A DNA stretch of 64,000 nt from Leptospira stimsonii (GTDB taxonomy: Bacteria > Spirochaetota > Leptospiria > Leptospirales > Leptospiraceae), in the NCBI RefSeq assembly GCF_003545885.1, contig NZ_QHCT01000005.1, forward strand, positions 62,001-126,000, in the 5' to 3' direction. Below the pieces are notes generated by a model. That model was not told the DNA's origin and searched no databases. It saw nothing but the letters and a program-made list of their open reading frames with translations. How positions within the stretch are numbered: position 1 is the first letter of the stretch; each line of letters starts with the position of its first letter. Both the position numbers and the translations under genes were made by a program. Below, piece after piece: positions 29,528 to 39,196 of this stretch.

Positions 29528-30340
29528 ATGAAAGATCAGCAAAGCTTCCGATTCTTCTTTTTTTTATTTTTGTTCCTTCTGAATTGTAATTACCACTATT
29601 ACGTCCAGAAAAGTCCAGCCGAGTCCGCGATAATTCCGAATCTATCTAAGGGAAGAATTGTCTATATCGGTTTTCGTCCGTTTTCCGCGGAATTGACTAC
29701 TTCGAACTCTCAGGAAAGAATTTATACGGCCAATCTGGTTTATCCAGATCGAACCGTTCCCAAGTTTCAGAACGGATTTTACGCATCGGACTTGAGGTCT
29801 TTCGGTTTTAGAAAAGACGTTCCTTCGGAAAAAGTTAAGAAGTTTGTGAAGGATTATCTGAACGAAGTGAAAGAGAGTGGAGTTTTGGAACTCACCTATG
29901 TTACGAGTATAGAAAAAAAGGGAGAGGAAAGAATTTACAAATTAAAGGACGTCGGCGCGGACTATTACGTCGTTGGCATTCATAATCCTGCTTTTCAATC
30001 AACGAAAAATTTTGCCGGAAGTTTTGTTCAGCTTTTTTCCTCGATCTTCTCCGTCATAACTTTCGGTTTGATCCCGAGCTATGCTTCCTTACAAGCAGAA
30101 ACGGAAATTAAGATATATGATAAAAATTTGAATCAACTAACGACGATTCAATACGATAACGGATATTCGGTTTTAGGAGCGGTATGGGCTTCTTCCATTC
30201 CGGAAGAATGTGGTAGAATGGGGTGTAACGCCCTAAAACAGGTGAGTTCGCCTCCTAAATTCGTTTACCAAGATTTGGGTCCTAAGATGGAATTGGATAT
30301 TGTAACCTTTATCCAATCACATCCTTCGTATCGTAGATGA
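29528..30340 (+). CDS. Putative lipoprotein, family unknown
   Basis: A 270-residue protein with a Phe/Leu-rich signal sequence ending in LLNC (about Cys20), so a likely lipoprotein. The mature part starts [12 protein letters not shown] and has a conserved-looking [14 protein letters not shown]. In the middle, [22 protein letters not shown] (about 160-182) is hydrophobic and could touch a membrane; [12 protein letters not shown] follows. A Cys pair lies in [10 protein letters not shown]. It ends 1 bp before the AraC-type gene and is probably cotranscribed with it. No enzymatic motif is visible. Confidence 0.65.
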   Translation: MKDQQSFRFFFFLFLFLLNCNYHYYVQKSPAESAIIPNLSKGRIVYIGFRPFSAELTTSNSQERIYTANLVYPDRTVPKFQNGFYASDLRSFGFRKDVPSEKVKKFVKDYLNEVKESGVLELTYVTSIEKKGEERIYKLKDVGADYYVVGIHNPAFQSTKNFAGSFVQLFSSIFSVITFGLIPSYASLQAETEIKIYDKNLNQLTTIQYDNGYSVLGAVWASSIPEECGRMGCNALKQVSSPPKFVYQDLGPKMELDIVTFIQSHPSYRR

Positions 30341-30341
30341 T

Positions 30342-31433
30342 ATGATTTACTTGGATTGGTTCGGGAATGCGTTTGCAATTTTCGGCGGGTTCTTGGCCTT
30401 TCTGCTCGCGGTCCCGGACCTTCTTCTCCCCAAGAGGACCAAGTTTCAAACGTATTTTTCGATCGTCTTGATTCTGATCGGCGTCTTACAACTGTTAAAC
30501 GAGATCGTCTTTCAAGGAGTTTTGCGGGATCCGTCCATCTATCTTGCTTTCAGTCTTCCTTTTCTTTTTACGATCGGTCCGGTTGCGTATCTCTCCATTC
30601 GAGCGATGGTTGAGGAAGAATTCCGATTTGGAATCTTCCCTTGGATTTCTCTTCTGCCGGCTATTGTGGTCGTTTTTCCCATTTCTATTTTATTCTCAAC
30701 GGTTCGTTTTTTTCCTTGGGATTTTCCTTTCTCGGAGCTCAACGAAGCGGAATGTCTTTTCAAAGCGCTTTATTTGGTTTCGGCCTTGTATTCTTTTTAT
30801 TACGGGATTTTGATTCTTCGAATTTTATCTTCCGTTCAAGAAAAAAAACTCAAACTTTTAATCTGGATTTCTTTTATCGATTTTTTCTTCGTTTCCATTT
30901 TTGGTTTTTTGGGAATTTCCGTTGAATTCTTCTTTCTGAAAGTTTCAAGTTGGGTTGTGACGCTCGCGTTGTGTTTGGTTTATTACGTCAGGAAAAAATA
31001 TCCGGAGTTTGAGGAGACGATTCATGTCGAACTCGTAAAGGCGAAATATTCCCGTTCTCGGCTTGGAGGATTGGAAGTGGATTCCATTCTCAAGAAACTT
31101 GAAGTAATGATGAAAGTCGAAAAGGTCTTTCAAGACGAAGAGATTTCTCTTTCCTCCGTTGCAGAGAGGGTTTCTCTTACCACTCATCAGCTTTCTGAGT
31201 TGATCAATCGTAAACTCAACAAAAGTTTTTTTATCTGGTTGAATGAATATCGAATCGAAGAGGCAAAAAGACTTCTTTACGAAACGGATAAGACCGTCAT
31301 CGAAATCGCTATGGAGGTAGGATTCAATAATCGTTCTTCTTTTAACGAGGCCTTCTTAAAATTCACGCAAAAAACTCCGGTGGGCTACCGCAAATTTTCA
31401 AGAGAGGACGCCACATTTTTCACTTCTTCTTAG
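30342..31433 (+). CDS. Membrane-bound AraC-family regulator
   Basis: A 363-residue protein with about six to seven N-terminal hydrophobic helices (residues ~5-225) and a C-terminal AraC DNA-binding domain (about 260-355). ISLSSVAERVSLTTHQLSELINRKLNKSF is the first HTH and DKTVIEIAMEVGFNNRSSFNEAFLKFT the second, ending TPVGYRKF. Such 7TM-AraC proteins bind DNA while anchored in the inner membrane and probably sense a ligand in or across it. Its targets may include the adjacent lipoprotein or TonB receptor genes (inference). Confidence 0.85.
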   Translation: MIYLDWFGNAFAIFGGFLAFLLAVPDLLLPKRTKFQTYFSIVLILIGVLQLLNEIVFQGVLRDPSIYLAFSLPFLFTIGPVAYLSIRAMVEEEFRFGIFPWISLLPAIVVVFPISILFSTVRFFPWDFPFSELNEAECLFKALYLVSALYSFYYGILILRILSSVQEKKLKLLIWISFIDFFFVSIFGFLGISVEFFFLKVSSWVVTLALCLVYYVRKKYPEFEETIHVELVKAKYSRSRLGGLEVDSILKKLEVMMKVEKVFQDEEISLSSVAERVSLTTHQLSELINRKLNKSFFIWLNEYRIEEAKRLLYETDKTVIEIAMEVGFNNRSSFNEAFLKFTQKTPVGYRKFSREDATFFTSS

Positions 31434-31565
31434 AAAACGCGATTTCCAATAAAAGACTTCCTAATCCTTTTAAAAAATATGTAAGCCGTTATAACTCCAG
31501 TCGATGGGCTTTCGAAAATGGGGTAGACTGTCTTTCGTTACAAAACTTCAACTAGGATGATAAGA

Positions 31566-31994
31566 ATGCAAAACGACAATCTTACGATAACTCGATCCGT
31601 CGATCAGGATCGAATTCTTTCCCTCATTTCAAAAATTTTTCTCCTCATGAACATCGCGGTGTACGACGCCTTCGCGATCGGTTTTTTCTTGATTCCGCTG
31701 AAATTGGCTTCTTGGATCGGAATTGAACTGCAAACAACCGCGGCCTTAGCCGATTTTCGCGCTATGTATGGCGGACTTTGTTTCGGCATTGGAATCGTTC
31801 TCGTTCTTGCTCTCTTTCGGAAGGAATGGCTTTCGAGTGGACTTTTACTTTCCGTTACTACGGCAGGCGGTCTCTTGTTAGGAAGGCTCTATACCCTTCT
31901 TTGGGACGGACCCGGGAACGAATACATTTACATCAGCATGGCAATGGAGATCGGCGCCGTTTTGATCGGAGGTTGGCTTTTAAAACGTTCCTAA
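31566..31994 (+). CDS. DUF4345-like four-TM membrane protein
   Basis: A 142-residue membrane protein with four hydrophobic segments. The conserved core LADFRAMYGGLCFGIGIVLV is typical of DUF4345 proteins. The function of that family is unknown. An ATG at 31557 overlaps the RBS; AGGA at 31554-31557 has an 8-nt spacer to the ATG at 31566, which I therefore choose. Its 3' end faces a lipoprotein gene across a shared hairpin. Confidence 0.75.
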   Translation: MQNDNLTITRSVDQDRILSLISKIFLLMNIAVYDAFAIGFFLIPLKLASWIGIELQTTAALADFRAMYGGLCFGIGIVLVLALFRKEWLSSGLLLSVTTAGGLLLGRLYTLLWDGPGNEYIYISMAMEIGAVLIGGWLLKRS

Positions 31995-32002
31995 AGAGAA
32001 AA

Positions 32003-32030
32003 ACTTCCCTCGACTTTGAACGAGGGAAGT
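32003..32030 (-). terminator. Terminator of lipoprotein gene (minus strand)
   Basis: Perfect 10-bp stem ACTTCCCTCG / CGAGGGAAGT with an 8-nt loop. On the minus strand it is followed by TTTTC, placing it 8 bp after the lipoprotein stop. Confidence 0.75.
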
Positions 32031-32037
32031 GAACGGA

Positions 32038-32589
32038 TTACTGTTTCCTACAACGTGCTCGAAATGAAACAGTTGTATCCGGCGGGTTACCGCCCTGACC
32101 GTTCAATTCATCCGTAACTGGACAATCGATCAATTGGAGATCGTAGACCGTCGCCGAATTTTCTTTTACGGTTGCTGTACAAGAGCCGGCAACTTTGTTT
32201 TTCCCTGCCATGTAGACACCAATAGTCGTATCGATGTCCATCTGAGAGCCACCGGCTCCGATGGTTATCGTGTTCTTGGACGGATCAATATTATGTACGT
32301 TTAATCCTGGAGGATACTCTGCGGCGGATTGACCGATCGTAAAGCCGCCGCCTACCACTCCTGCTGTGCAAATTAGAACGTTCGTTAATGTATATTGAAC
32401 GTCTCCTAATTTCAGGCTGGCCGTGTTCAAGGCGGGTTGGGGAAGATCTACTGTTTTCTGTGTTGCGGCTAATGCGAGCAATGGCGTCAAATCTTCTTTT
32501 TTGTCCTTCTCGCAGTTCGAAAAACTCGTAAACGCGCCGATCATCAAGATCAGGGTCGCGATTTTTAATTCTATTTGCATTGTCTTCAA
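32038..32589 (-). CDS. Lipoprotein, paralogous family copy 1
   Basis: A 183-residue lipoprotein (lipobox FSNC) with KDKKEDLTPLLALAA after the lipid-bearing cysteine, then a beta-rich domain. GAGGSQMDID, VYMAGKNKVAGSC and ATVYDLQLIDCPVTDELNGQGG are nearly identical to the next gene. The start is best set at a TTG (32587-32589): GGAG precedes it at 7-8 nt, exactly as in the paralogue, and the translated N-termini then align (MKTMQIELKI versus MKLKETKIKI). The mature domain probably lies outside the inner membrane. Function unknown. Confidence 0.8.
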   Translation of the reverse strand: MKTMQIELKIATLILMIGAFTSFSNCEKDKKEDLTPLLALAATQKTVDLPQPALNTASLKLGDVQYTLTNVLICTAGVVGGGFTIGQSAAEYPPGLNVHNIDPSKNTITIGAGGSQMDIDTTIGVYMAGKNKVAGSCTATVKENSATVYDLQLIDCPVTDELNGQGGNPPDTTVSFRARCRKQ

Positions 32590-32962
32590 TGGGAAACTCC
32601 TAAAAATGTTTGTTGGAGCGGAAGAATCCTTCTGTAGTCTATTTTTTTTCAGAGGAAGTTTGCTCCGCGTCGACATGAGCTCGATTTCAATTTTCATATT
32701 ACTCAAAGATAATTTGGGTTTTCGAAAATCAGAATTCCGATTAATCCTAAATGTCTCGAGAATCGAAAGGTCCAATTTGTTTTGAGATTTCTCTTGAATC
32801 TTTACGTATTTTTCAAAGTCTCTACGTTAGAATCTACATCGTATTAAATTGGATTTCGATATTCTTATGATCAGGCGAATCGAGGCAATTTTGTTTGGTA
32901 CAAAATTTGTGACTGAAAAGAGACGAAACTCCCCTTTAAGTCCTTAAAGGGGAGTATGAAAA
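32590..32962. other. Spacer between two paralogous lipoprotein genes
   Basis: A 373-bp region with no gene. It holds the terminator-like hairpin of copy 2 (32928-32955). The 5' flank of copy 1 keeps patches also present upstream of copy 2 (GGAGTTTCCCATTGAA and a diverged CATATT...TCGAAAAT stretch), so the duplication included the promoter. Confidence 0.5.
32928..32955 (-). terminator. Terminator-like hairpin of lipoprotein copy 2
   Basis: Perfect 13-bp inverted repeat ACTCCCCTTTAAG / CTTAAAGGGGAGT separated by TC, 7 bp past the stop of the gene at 32963; on the minus strand TTTCGTCTC follows. Confidence 0.75.
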
Positions 32963-33517
32963 TTACTGTTTCGTACAACGTACTCGGAAGGATGCAGTTG
33001 TATCCGGCGCGTTACCGCCCTGACCGTTCAATTCATCCGTAACTGGGCAATCGATCAATTGGAGATCGTAGACCGTTGCCGAATTTTCTTTTACGGTTGC
33101 TGAACAAGAGCCGGCGACTTTGTTTTTTCCTGCCATATAGACCACTCCAGCGGCTTTGTCGATATCCATTTGGGATCCTCCAGCGCCAATCGTCACGGTA
33201 GATTTCGTAGGATCGATAGCATGCACGTTCAAGACAGGAAGTACGTTCGGGAGTTGGCCTATGGTGATTCCAACGTTTGCGATTCCCAATTTACAATCCT
33301 GAAGATCGGCGAGAATAAAGGTCTGGTCACCGAGCTTTAAAATCCCTGTGTTGTTCGCAGGTTGAGGAAGGTCAACAGTTTGACTAGAAACAGCGGCTAA
33401 CGCTAGTAAAGGGGTCAAATCGTCTTTTTTTTCCTCTTTGCAATTCATCGCACCGATCAGAAGTCCGATCATAAGTAGTATCGAGGTGATTTTTATTTTG
33501 GTTTCTTTTAGTTTCAA
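32963..33517 (-). CDS. Lipoprotein, paralogous family copy 2
   Basis: A 184-residue lipoprotein (lipobox GAMNC) starting at a TTG preceded by GGAG at 7-8 nt. It shares KKDDLTPLLALAA, LGDQTFILADL, GAGGSQMDID, MAGKNKVAGSC and the last ~45 residues with copy 1, whereas the segment around residues 70-110 differs more. The near-identical 3' halves and diverged 5' halves suggest either gene conversion or selection on the C-terminal half. A more distant relative is at 57181-57714. Confidence 0.8.
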   Translation of the reverse strand: MKLKETKIKITSILLMIGLLIGAMNCKEEKKDDLTPLLALAAVSSQTVDLPQPANNTGILKLGDQTFILADLQDCKLGIANVGITIGQLPNVLPVLNVHAIDPTKSTVTIGAGGSQMDIDKAAGVVYMAGKNKVAGSCSATVKENSATVYDLQLIDCPVTDELNGQGGNAPDTTASFRVRCTKQ

Positions 33518-34145
33518 TGGGAAACTCCTTATTGTATTTGCATGCTCAGAACGAAATCATTCCTTTTTATATTCAAATGATGTTCGTTCCAATTTGTAGT
33601 CAGGTTGGTTTTCATATTTTTATTTTTCAAATTACTCAGAAGATCCGGATCTCGAAAATTCGGAACGATACTCTCCAAACGGAAACACAGAGTTCTCATT
33701 TTGCGATTTACTCATTCGCAAGCTATGCTTCAACGCAAAGGAGAGTAACGTTCTTTTTTTGGTTTCGTATTTGCACTCTGGTCTTACAGTTTGAGTTAAC
33801 CGATTAGGATTTTAGAATTTTCATGAAAAATCACATAATTTCTATTTGGTGAGTTGTTCATTCCGTTATTTCTGGGCTTTGTTCCTTTTTGATGTTTCTT
33901 TTTTTTCTTAAACCGAGAAAAAATAATTCGATATGCAATGAACTCTTTCCAACTGAGATTCGGATTCTTTTTAGAAAATTTAAAATTTGAAAAAATAACT
34001 CAGATATTGGAAAGAATTGTCGCGGTGACTGTTAACGTGATTTTCTAAAGGGATTCTGAAGTAGAATTGAATACGATCGAATTACAAGAAAAAGTTAGAA
34101 AAAGTTTCTCATAATTCGATTTTGTACGCAGGGAAAATTCTAAAA
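33518..34145. other. Intergenic region, 628 bp, AT-rich
   Basis: The region holds the RBS and presumably the promoter of lipoprotein copy 2. I see no gene, repeat or strong hairpin in the rest. Confidence 0.35.
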
Positions 34146-35132
34146 TCAGTGCTGATTTGTGATCAATTGAATATTTTCAGGGTAGAGCGGTTGTCCAAAT
34201 TGGGCTCCATTTGAATTCTTATAATATTGGTAAACCGCTCCTGTATACAGTTCGTTTTGTTCTATCAATGCACGAGGAATACTGAAGTCGCCGATTCCGG
34301 TCATTTTCGCGAATAAAAATTTTCCCGTCGCAAGCGGAGTGATATTCGCGGTCTCATCTTCGATTTTACAAACTTCATATAGCCAAAGTACGATTCCGTT
34401 TGCGTCCGAGCTTTGTAATCCGAAGTAGGACTCGTAGTCGTTTGTCGTTTGTGCAAAAATGGATTGTGGTGACGCAAGTGAGGAAACGAGGCCGATTCCA
34501 AATTTAGAAACGTATGCGCATTGATTGAATCCCCCGTTTTCCTGACAGTCGACTGTGATTTGATTGGGGGTGTTTCCTCTATCTCCATTTAGATCATATT
34601 GGAACGTCCATGTTGCGTTTTGAATGCTTGATCCGTTAGTCGCTTTTGTGACGTTCTGGACAATAACTTTGTATTTGGAATAAAGTTCTCCTTTGCTCGT
34701 GGAGACAAAACGAATCGATTTTGAATCCGGATAGGATATCGTTCCTGGAACTGGAACTTGCGACGAATTTTGAAGCAAGATCGTTCCCGATGAAATCGCT
34801 TCCTTGTATACGATATTGATTTCTATCGGATCCGAGACAGAGATCCGTTCCAGTTGAAATGTTCCATTAGACTGACAATTATTCGACTGAAAGTGAATTC
34901 CTTCTTCCGTGTATGCCGATCGAAATTTTCCGCGATGTGCGGGAGATATGGATTGAACCTCTTGCGGGATCACGGAATCGTCCTGATTCAGATTCGGATT
35001 GGAAGAACTGAAAGCGGGGCCTAAAGCAAGAAGTGCGGCGTCGTTCTCCTTTTTTTGATTTTCAGTTCCGCATTGGATCAAAAAGAAGAAAAGAAAGAAA
35101 ATTCTTAGTTTAGAAGAGAGTATGTATTGCAT
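34146..35132 (-). CDS. Lipoprotein with Ig-like (Big_5-type) domain
   Basis: A 328-residue lipoprotein: lipobox FLIQC, then a Lys/Glu stretch and the DAALLALGP motif. Residues ~60-190 resemble a bacterial Ig-like domain used in surface lipoproteins (SPAHRG, ISVSDPIEINIVYKEAIS, GTILLQNSS, YSKYKVIVQNVT, ATWTFQYDLNGD). A C-terminal part with two Cys pairs follows (DCQENGGFNQC, EVCKIED). The start at 35132 has AAAGGA with a 7-nt spacer. Surface exposure is likely but not provable here. Confidence 0.75.
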   Translation of the reverse strand: MQYILSSKLRIFFLFFFLIQCGTENQKKENDAALLALGPAFSSSNPNLNQDDSVIPQEVQSISPAHRGKFRSAYTEEGIHFQSNNCQSNGTFQLERISVSDPIEINIVYKEAISSGTILLQNSSQVPVPGTISYPDSKSIRFVSTSKGELYSKYKVIVQNVTKATNGSSIQNATWTFQYDLNGDRGNTPNQITVDCQENGGFNQCAYVSKFGIGLVSSLASPQSIFAQTTNDYESYFGLQSSDANGIVLWLYEVCKIEDETANITPLATGKFLFAKMTGIGDFSIPRALIEQNELYTGAVYQYYKNSNGAQFGQPLYPENIQLITNQH

Positions 35133-35554
35133 TTTGCTGTCCTTTGGAAAGAGCGTTAGCTCTCTTTGTTCTTGAAAGTTCATTGTATTCTGTGATCGAT
35201 GAGTTCTTTTCGATTTTTTTGAATCCGCTGTACAGAGCACTTAGAATTTCCAATGGATGAACGGCATTCATTCCGAAAAGTCGTCTGTTGATTCCTTTAT
35301 TTTTGCTGGTTGGGTCTTTTTTAGAGATCGCATTTCATAAAAAAAATATCAAAATCGAAAACTTTGTCCTAATTCTTAATCGGGAATCTTGGGCGATTGT
35401 TAAAAGTACATTCTTGGATAAACGTTATCGCCTGTTTGCGTAGATTTTGGATGTTTGGCAATTACAAGGAAAAACGAGAATTTAGTTCTTTGATTGCATT
35501 CGTTCCGTTTCTCCGGATTTTTGGAGGTAAGAACTGAGAGAAACAGAGAGAATT
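35133..35554. other. Divergent intergenic region, 422 bp
   Basis: Lies between the Ig-like lipoprotein (minus) and the phospholipase-like gene (plus) and must contain both promoters. No repeat or operator stands out. Confidence 0.35.
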
Positions 35555-36922
35555 ATGATTCCAAATAGAATACGCGATTCCTTCCTTCGGCCAAAGGCTG
35601 AATTTCCTAAAAAAATTAATCTTCCCTTTGAAAGGATTTGGCAAAAGGTGATCGCACTTTTCCTAATTCTTCTTTTTCCCGGATCTTTGTTTTCTTGGGG
35701 AACTCATTATCTTGTTATGGACCGTGCTTTGGAACATCCGAGTATGAGTTTTACTTCGCAAGAGGTTATGTCGGAATCTCTTGATTCTTTCGTTAAGAAG
35801 GAAAGGGATTCTCTTAAAATTTTGTTTGATGAATTCGCGGAATGGGAGCGGGCAAGAGGTTCGAAGCGATTTCAAAAAGTCGAGTTCCGTCCCGATCACG
35901 CGAGCGTCTTAGAATTTTTACGCGCGGCTCGTCTCAATCCTGCGACAAAATTCTTAGATGTGGAGAGAATTCTTCCCAGTAATCCGATGAGACAAGGGAA
36001 CGTTTTAGCTTCTTCCGTTTCTCCTTATCTTCCCGATACGCCCGAATTACCCGCGAAATTTATTTCTAAGAATGGTGGAAAGATTCGGATTCGTTCCCTT
36101 CTTTTCACTTATATCGATGAACCCGACTGGGGAATGGATCATAGTCTTTGGGGAATCTCAGAATACGGTTATGGTAAACAACCCTATGGAAAACCGGATG
36201 GAGAAAGTAGTAAGGCGCCGTTTCACATGCAGTTTCAGAATGAGAATTGGCTTCTTTCTATTTTTGCTCCGGAAATCGTGGAAGGCGGAATGATGTTGGA
36301 TCGTATCGAATTGTTTTCCCGACTTTCTCGCTTAGCAGGAAAAACAGGACACGATTATTGGAAATATCGATTTGCCGCTTGGGCCTGTCATTATATCCAA
36401 GACATCGGACAACCTTATCATTCTAAAGCGGTTCCTGACGCGGGATTCTTTTATTACGTCCGTTTTGTTTTTTCTTCTAAAGATGCAAAAAAAGTAATGA
36501 AAGCGAGAACAACTCAGTTGGTTTCGAACCGTCATTTTCTCTACGAAGATTTTGTTTCCTACGGCTTGATTCAGTTTTATAAAGGCCCGACTCCGGTGAC
36601 TTCCGCTCTCACCGGCTTTTTGACAAAGGAAGTCGAGGGTTTTCCGCAGGCATCGTCTAACGAAGATTTAATGAAGTTCGTCGGAAAGAAGGCTTCTTCC
36701 CACGCGACGGATATCAACGAATCAATCATTGATACATTTAGTCCGGAGTACACAATGAATCCTGAATATGATTTAGAAAAAGAACTCGGCACCAAAATGA
36801 AAGAAATTTTTCCGACCTTGGATCCGAAACGAGCCAACCAACTATTGGAAGAGACGGGGCGTGATTTTTCTCTCACTGGCGTTGCGACCAGGGAAATTCT
36901 TCTTTCTATCCTAAATCACTAG
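35555..36922 (+). CDS. Zinc-dependent phospholipase C / S1-P1-like protein
   Basis: A 455-residue protein with a signal/anchor segment (about residues 30-47) and a mature part beginning WGTHYLVMDRAL, the N-terminal Trp/His metal-binding start of the zinc-dependent phospholipase C / S1-P1 nuclease superfamily. WACHYIQDIGQPYHSKAVP supplies the HxxxD...H metal ligands and HDYWKYRFAAW precedes it. These enzymes use three zinc ions to hydrolyse phospholipids or nucleic acid. The extended N-terminus before the hydrophobic core is unusual for a simple signal peptide, and the true start may be internal. It is monocistronic. Confidence 0.72.
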   Translation: MIPNRIRDSFLRPKAEFPKKINLPFERIWQKVIALFLILLFPGSLFSWGTHYLVMDRALEHPSMSFTSQEVMSESLDSFVKKERDSLKILFDEFAEWERARGSKRFQKVEFRPDHASVLEFLRAARLNPATKFLDVERILPSNPMRQGNVLASSVSPYLPDTPELPAKFISKNGGKIRIRSLLFTYIDEPDWGMDHSLWGISEYGYGKQPYGKPDGESSKAPFHMQFQNENWLLSIFAPEIVEGGMMLDRIELFSRLSRLAGKTGHDYWKYRFAAWACHYIQDIGQPYHSKAVPDAGFFYYVRFVFSSKDAKKVMKARTTQLVSNRHFLYEDFVSYGLIQFYKGPTPVTSALTGFLTKEVEGFPQASSNEDLMKFVGKKASSHATDINESIIDTFSPEYTMNPEYDLEKELGTKMKEIFPTLDPKRANQLLEETGRDFSLTGVATREILLSILNH

Positions 36923-37605
36923 AACGGATTTTTGTTTTCTCTTCGCGGTTGTCCTTTTCAGTGAGTGGACGTGAATTTTGAGAAAACGAGATTTTGTGAG
37001 GGAGTTTTGTAGGAGTTCCTACGTGGTAATTTTTATTTGCGAGACGTTTGATTTTGTGATAAGGGAAATCTCCCGGTTTTTTCCGCCCCCCACCCCTCCA
37101 CCCAAAAATAGGGTGGGGCGCGCGAGGTTTTTACGGACGATTGTCGTAATTCCGACGGAAACTTGATACAGTAAAGATTTGCTTTTCAGGCGAACATTCT
37201 TCTTTGGAAAGGTTTTGGGTTTTCGTAACATTCTTATTTTTTTTTCGTTTTTTTTTGGCCGCTCGATCGGCGGGGCAAAGCGCCATTTATTGGCATTTTT
37301 GTTCCCTTTGAGAAAAAAGTCCTCAGGATAAGACGAGGAAAAAATTTTTGGAAAGAGGAAACTTTTCAGCATCCTGAAATCTTTCGTAAAATTCCATTCT
37401 CTCCTTTTCGAACCTCGCTCGAAGGAAAAAAGTGACACCTAAAAATTCCTTTCCGATTTCGGAATCGATCAGGTAATTCCAGTCAAAAATCATAAGTCTG
37501 GTCGAATCAGATTTCCTTTCCTGATAAGATTTTTTATTCGAAGAAACGAAAGGTTCCGTTTTGGGATTTTTCTAAGAGTTCGAATCTAATTTGGAGAATT
37601 GGGGA
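36923..37605. other. Intergenic region containing dispersed element A
   Basis: 683 bp without a gene. The first half carries element A (37009-37156). The second half contains poly-T and AT-rich sequence, with nothing I can name. Confidence 0.5.
37009..37156 (+). repeat. Dispersed non-coding element, copy A
   Basis: About 148 bp bounded by GTAGGAGTTCCTAC (37009-37022) and GTCGTAATTCCGAC (37143-37156). Between them are GATTTTGTGATA, a CCACCC...GGGTGG hairpin and GGGTGGGGCGCGCG. The same blocks in the same order occur on the opposite strand at 60598-60757. No coding frame spans it. Confidence 0.8.
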
Positions 37606-39180
37606 ATGGCTCAGAAATTGAAAGAAGAAAAGTTAAAAACAAAATCATCCGGAACTCAGACCTTGGAAGCAATTATAGTCGGTACCGGCTTCGCAGGTCT
37701 TGGAATGGGAGTGCGTCTCAAAGAGAAAGGAATTCATTCTTTCTTAATCCTCGAACAAGCCTCTGGAGTGGGTGGGACTTGGAGGGACAATCATTATCCC
37801 GGTGCGGCGTGCGATGTTCAGTCGCATCTTTATTCTTTCTCTTTTGAAAGAAATCCAAACTGGTCTAGAATGTACGGTCTTCAATCGGAGATCTTAGAAT
37901 ATCTCAATCATTGTACGGATAAATACGATCTCCGACCGCATATTCATTTTAATACTTCAGCGGAATCCGCGATTTTTGACGAAAAAAACGGGTTTTGGAA
38001 CGTGAAGACTTCGAATGGAAATTCTTACAAAGCAAAAACTTTGATCAACGGTTCGGGAGGTTTGAGCCGTCCTGTTTTACCGGATGTTCCCGGTCTTAAA
38101 AAGTTTAGAGGAAAAATGTTCCACTCTGCGAGATGGGATCATTCTTACGATCTCAATGGGAAGACGGTGGGAGTGATCGGAACCGGTGCAAGCGCGATCC
38201 AGATCGTTCCTGCCATTCAACCGAATGTGAAAATTTTGAATCTTTTCCAGAGAACGGCACCTTGGGTAATCGCGAAACCGGATCGTGCAATTTCGAATTT
38301 TGAAAGAGGACTCTTTCGATATTTCCCGCCGGCTCAATGGCTTTTTCGAATGGCGATTTATTGGATGTTAGAATTTAGGGTGATTGCCTTTACCGTTCAT
38401 CCAGGTCTTATGAAGATTTTAGAATTCTTTGCAAAAGGTTATATCAATAAGAATGTAAAGGATCCGATTCTTAGAAAAAAAGTGACTCCTAATTTTACGA
38501 TCGGCTGTAAAAGAGTCCTTATTTCGAATGAATACTATGGTGCATTACAAAAACAGAATGTGAATGTAATTACGAGCGCGATTCAGGAAATTAATGAGAA
38601 TGGGATCGTCACTCAGGATGGAGTGGAATATCCACTCGATGCTTTGATCTTAGCGACAGGGTTTCAGGCCGCAGATGCGATGTCTCCGTTCGAGGTGAAG
38701 GGTTTGGGTGGATTGGATTTGAATGACGCTTGGAAAAACGGAGCCGAGGCGTATCTAGGGACTACAGTTTCAGGTTTTCCTAATATGTTTCTGATCGTCG
38801 GTCCCAATACCGGCCTCGGTCATAGTTCTATGGTTTTGATGATCGAATCGCAGATCAATTATACTCTTCAATGTATTCTTTCTCTACGGAAGAAAAAATT
38901 GAAATTCATCAATGTTTTGAAGGAAGCTCAAGATCGTTATAATCGAAAGATTCAAGCGCGTTTGGAAAAGTCGATTTGGAATACCGGAGGTTGTATGAGT
39001 TGGTATCGTACGAAGAACGGAAAGAATACGACTCTTTGGCCTGGTTTTACTTTTGAATTTCGTCTAAAGACAAAGTCTGTAAATCTTTCGCACTATGAGA
39101 TCGCGAAATCGGACGATTCCCTGGAACGCCTCGGTTTGGTCTCGAGAATCGCGATGATTTTCGGCGGAATCTTTCGTTAG
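37606..39180 (+). CDS. FAD-dependent Baeyer-Villiger-type monooxygenase
   Basis: A 524-residue flavoprotein. IIVGTGFAGLGMG (about 24-36) is the FAD-binding Rossmann motif, GVGGTWRDNHYPGAACDV is typical of flavin monooxygenases, and KFRGKMFHSARWDHSYD is the Baeyer-Villiger fingerprint FxGxxxHxxxWD. GVIGTGASAIQI binds NADPH, and LILATGF and GPNTGLGHSS occur later. It inserts oxygen into a ketone or aldehyde; substrate unknown. The ATG at 37606 is preceded by a GGAG/GGGG RBS and is better than an upstream in-frame TTG (37591). It stands alone. Confidence 0.85.
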   Translation: MAQKLKEEKLKTKSSGTQTLEAIIVGTGFAGLGMGVRLKEKGIHSFLILEQASGVGGTWRDNHYPGAACDVQSHLYSFSFERNPNWSRMYGLQSEILEYLNHCTDKYDLRPHIHFNTSAESAIFDEKNGFWNVKTSNGNSYKAKTLINGSGGLSRPVLPDVPGLKKFRGKMFHSARWDHSYDLNGKTVGVIGTGASAIQIVPAIQPNVKILNLFQRTAPWVIAKPDRAISNFERGLFRYFPPAQWLFRMAIYWMLEFRVIAFTVHPGLMKILEFFAKGYINKNVKDPILRKKVTPNFTIGCKRVLISNEYYGALQKQNVNVITSAIQEINENGIVTQDGVEYPLDALILATGFQAADAMSPFEVKGLGGLDLNDAWKNGAEAYLGTTVSGFPNMFLIVGPNTGLGHSSMVLMIESQINYTLQCILSLRKKKLKFINVLKEAQDRYNRKIQARLEKSIWNTGGCMSWYRTKNGKNTTLWPGFTFEFRLKTKSVNLSHYEIAKSDDSLERLGLVSRIAMIFGGIFR

Positions 39181-39196
39181 AAGAGAGATTTTGTTT

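Noticed and set aside
37019..37438. Minus-strand frame of 139 codons through element A
   Set aside because: The frame exists only because the element is GC-rich with few stops; copy B does not keep it.
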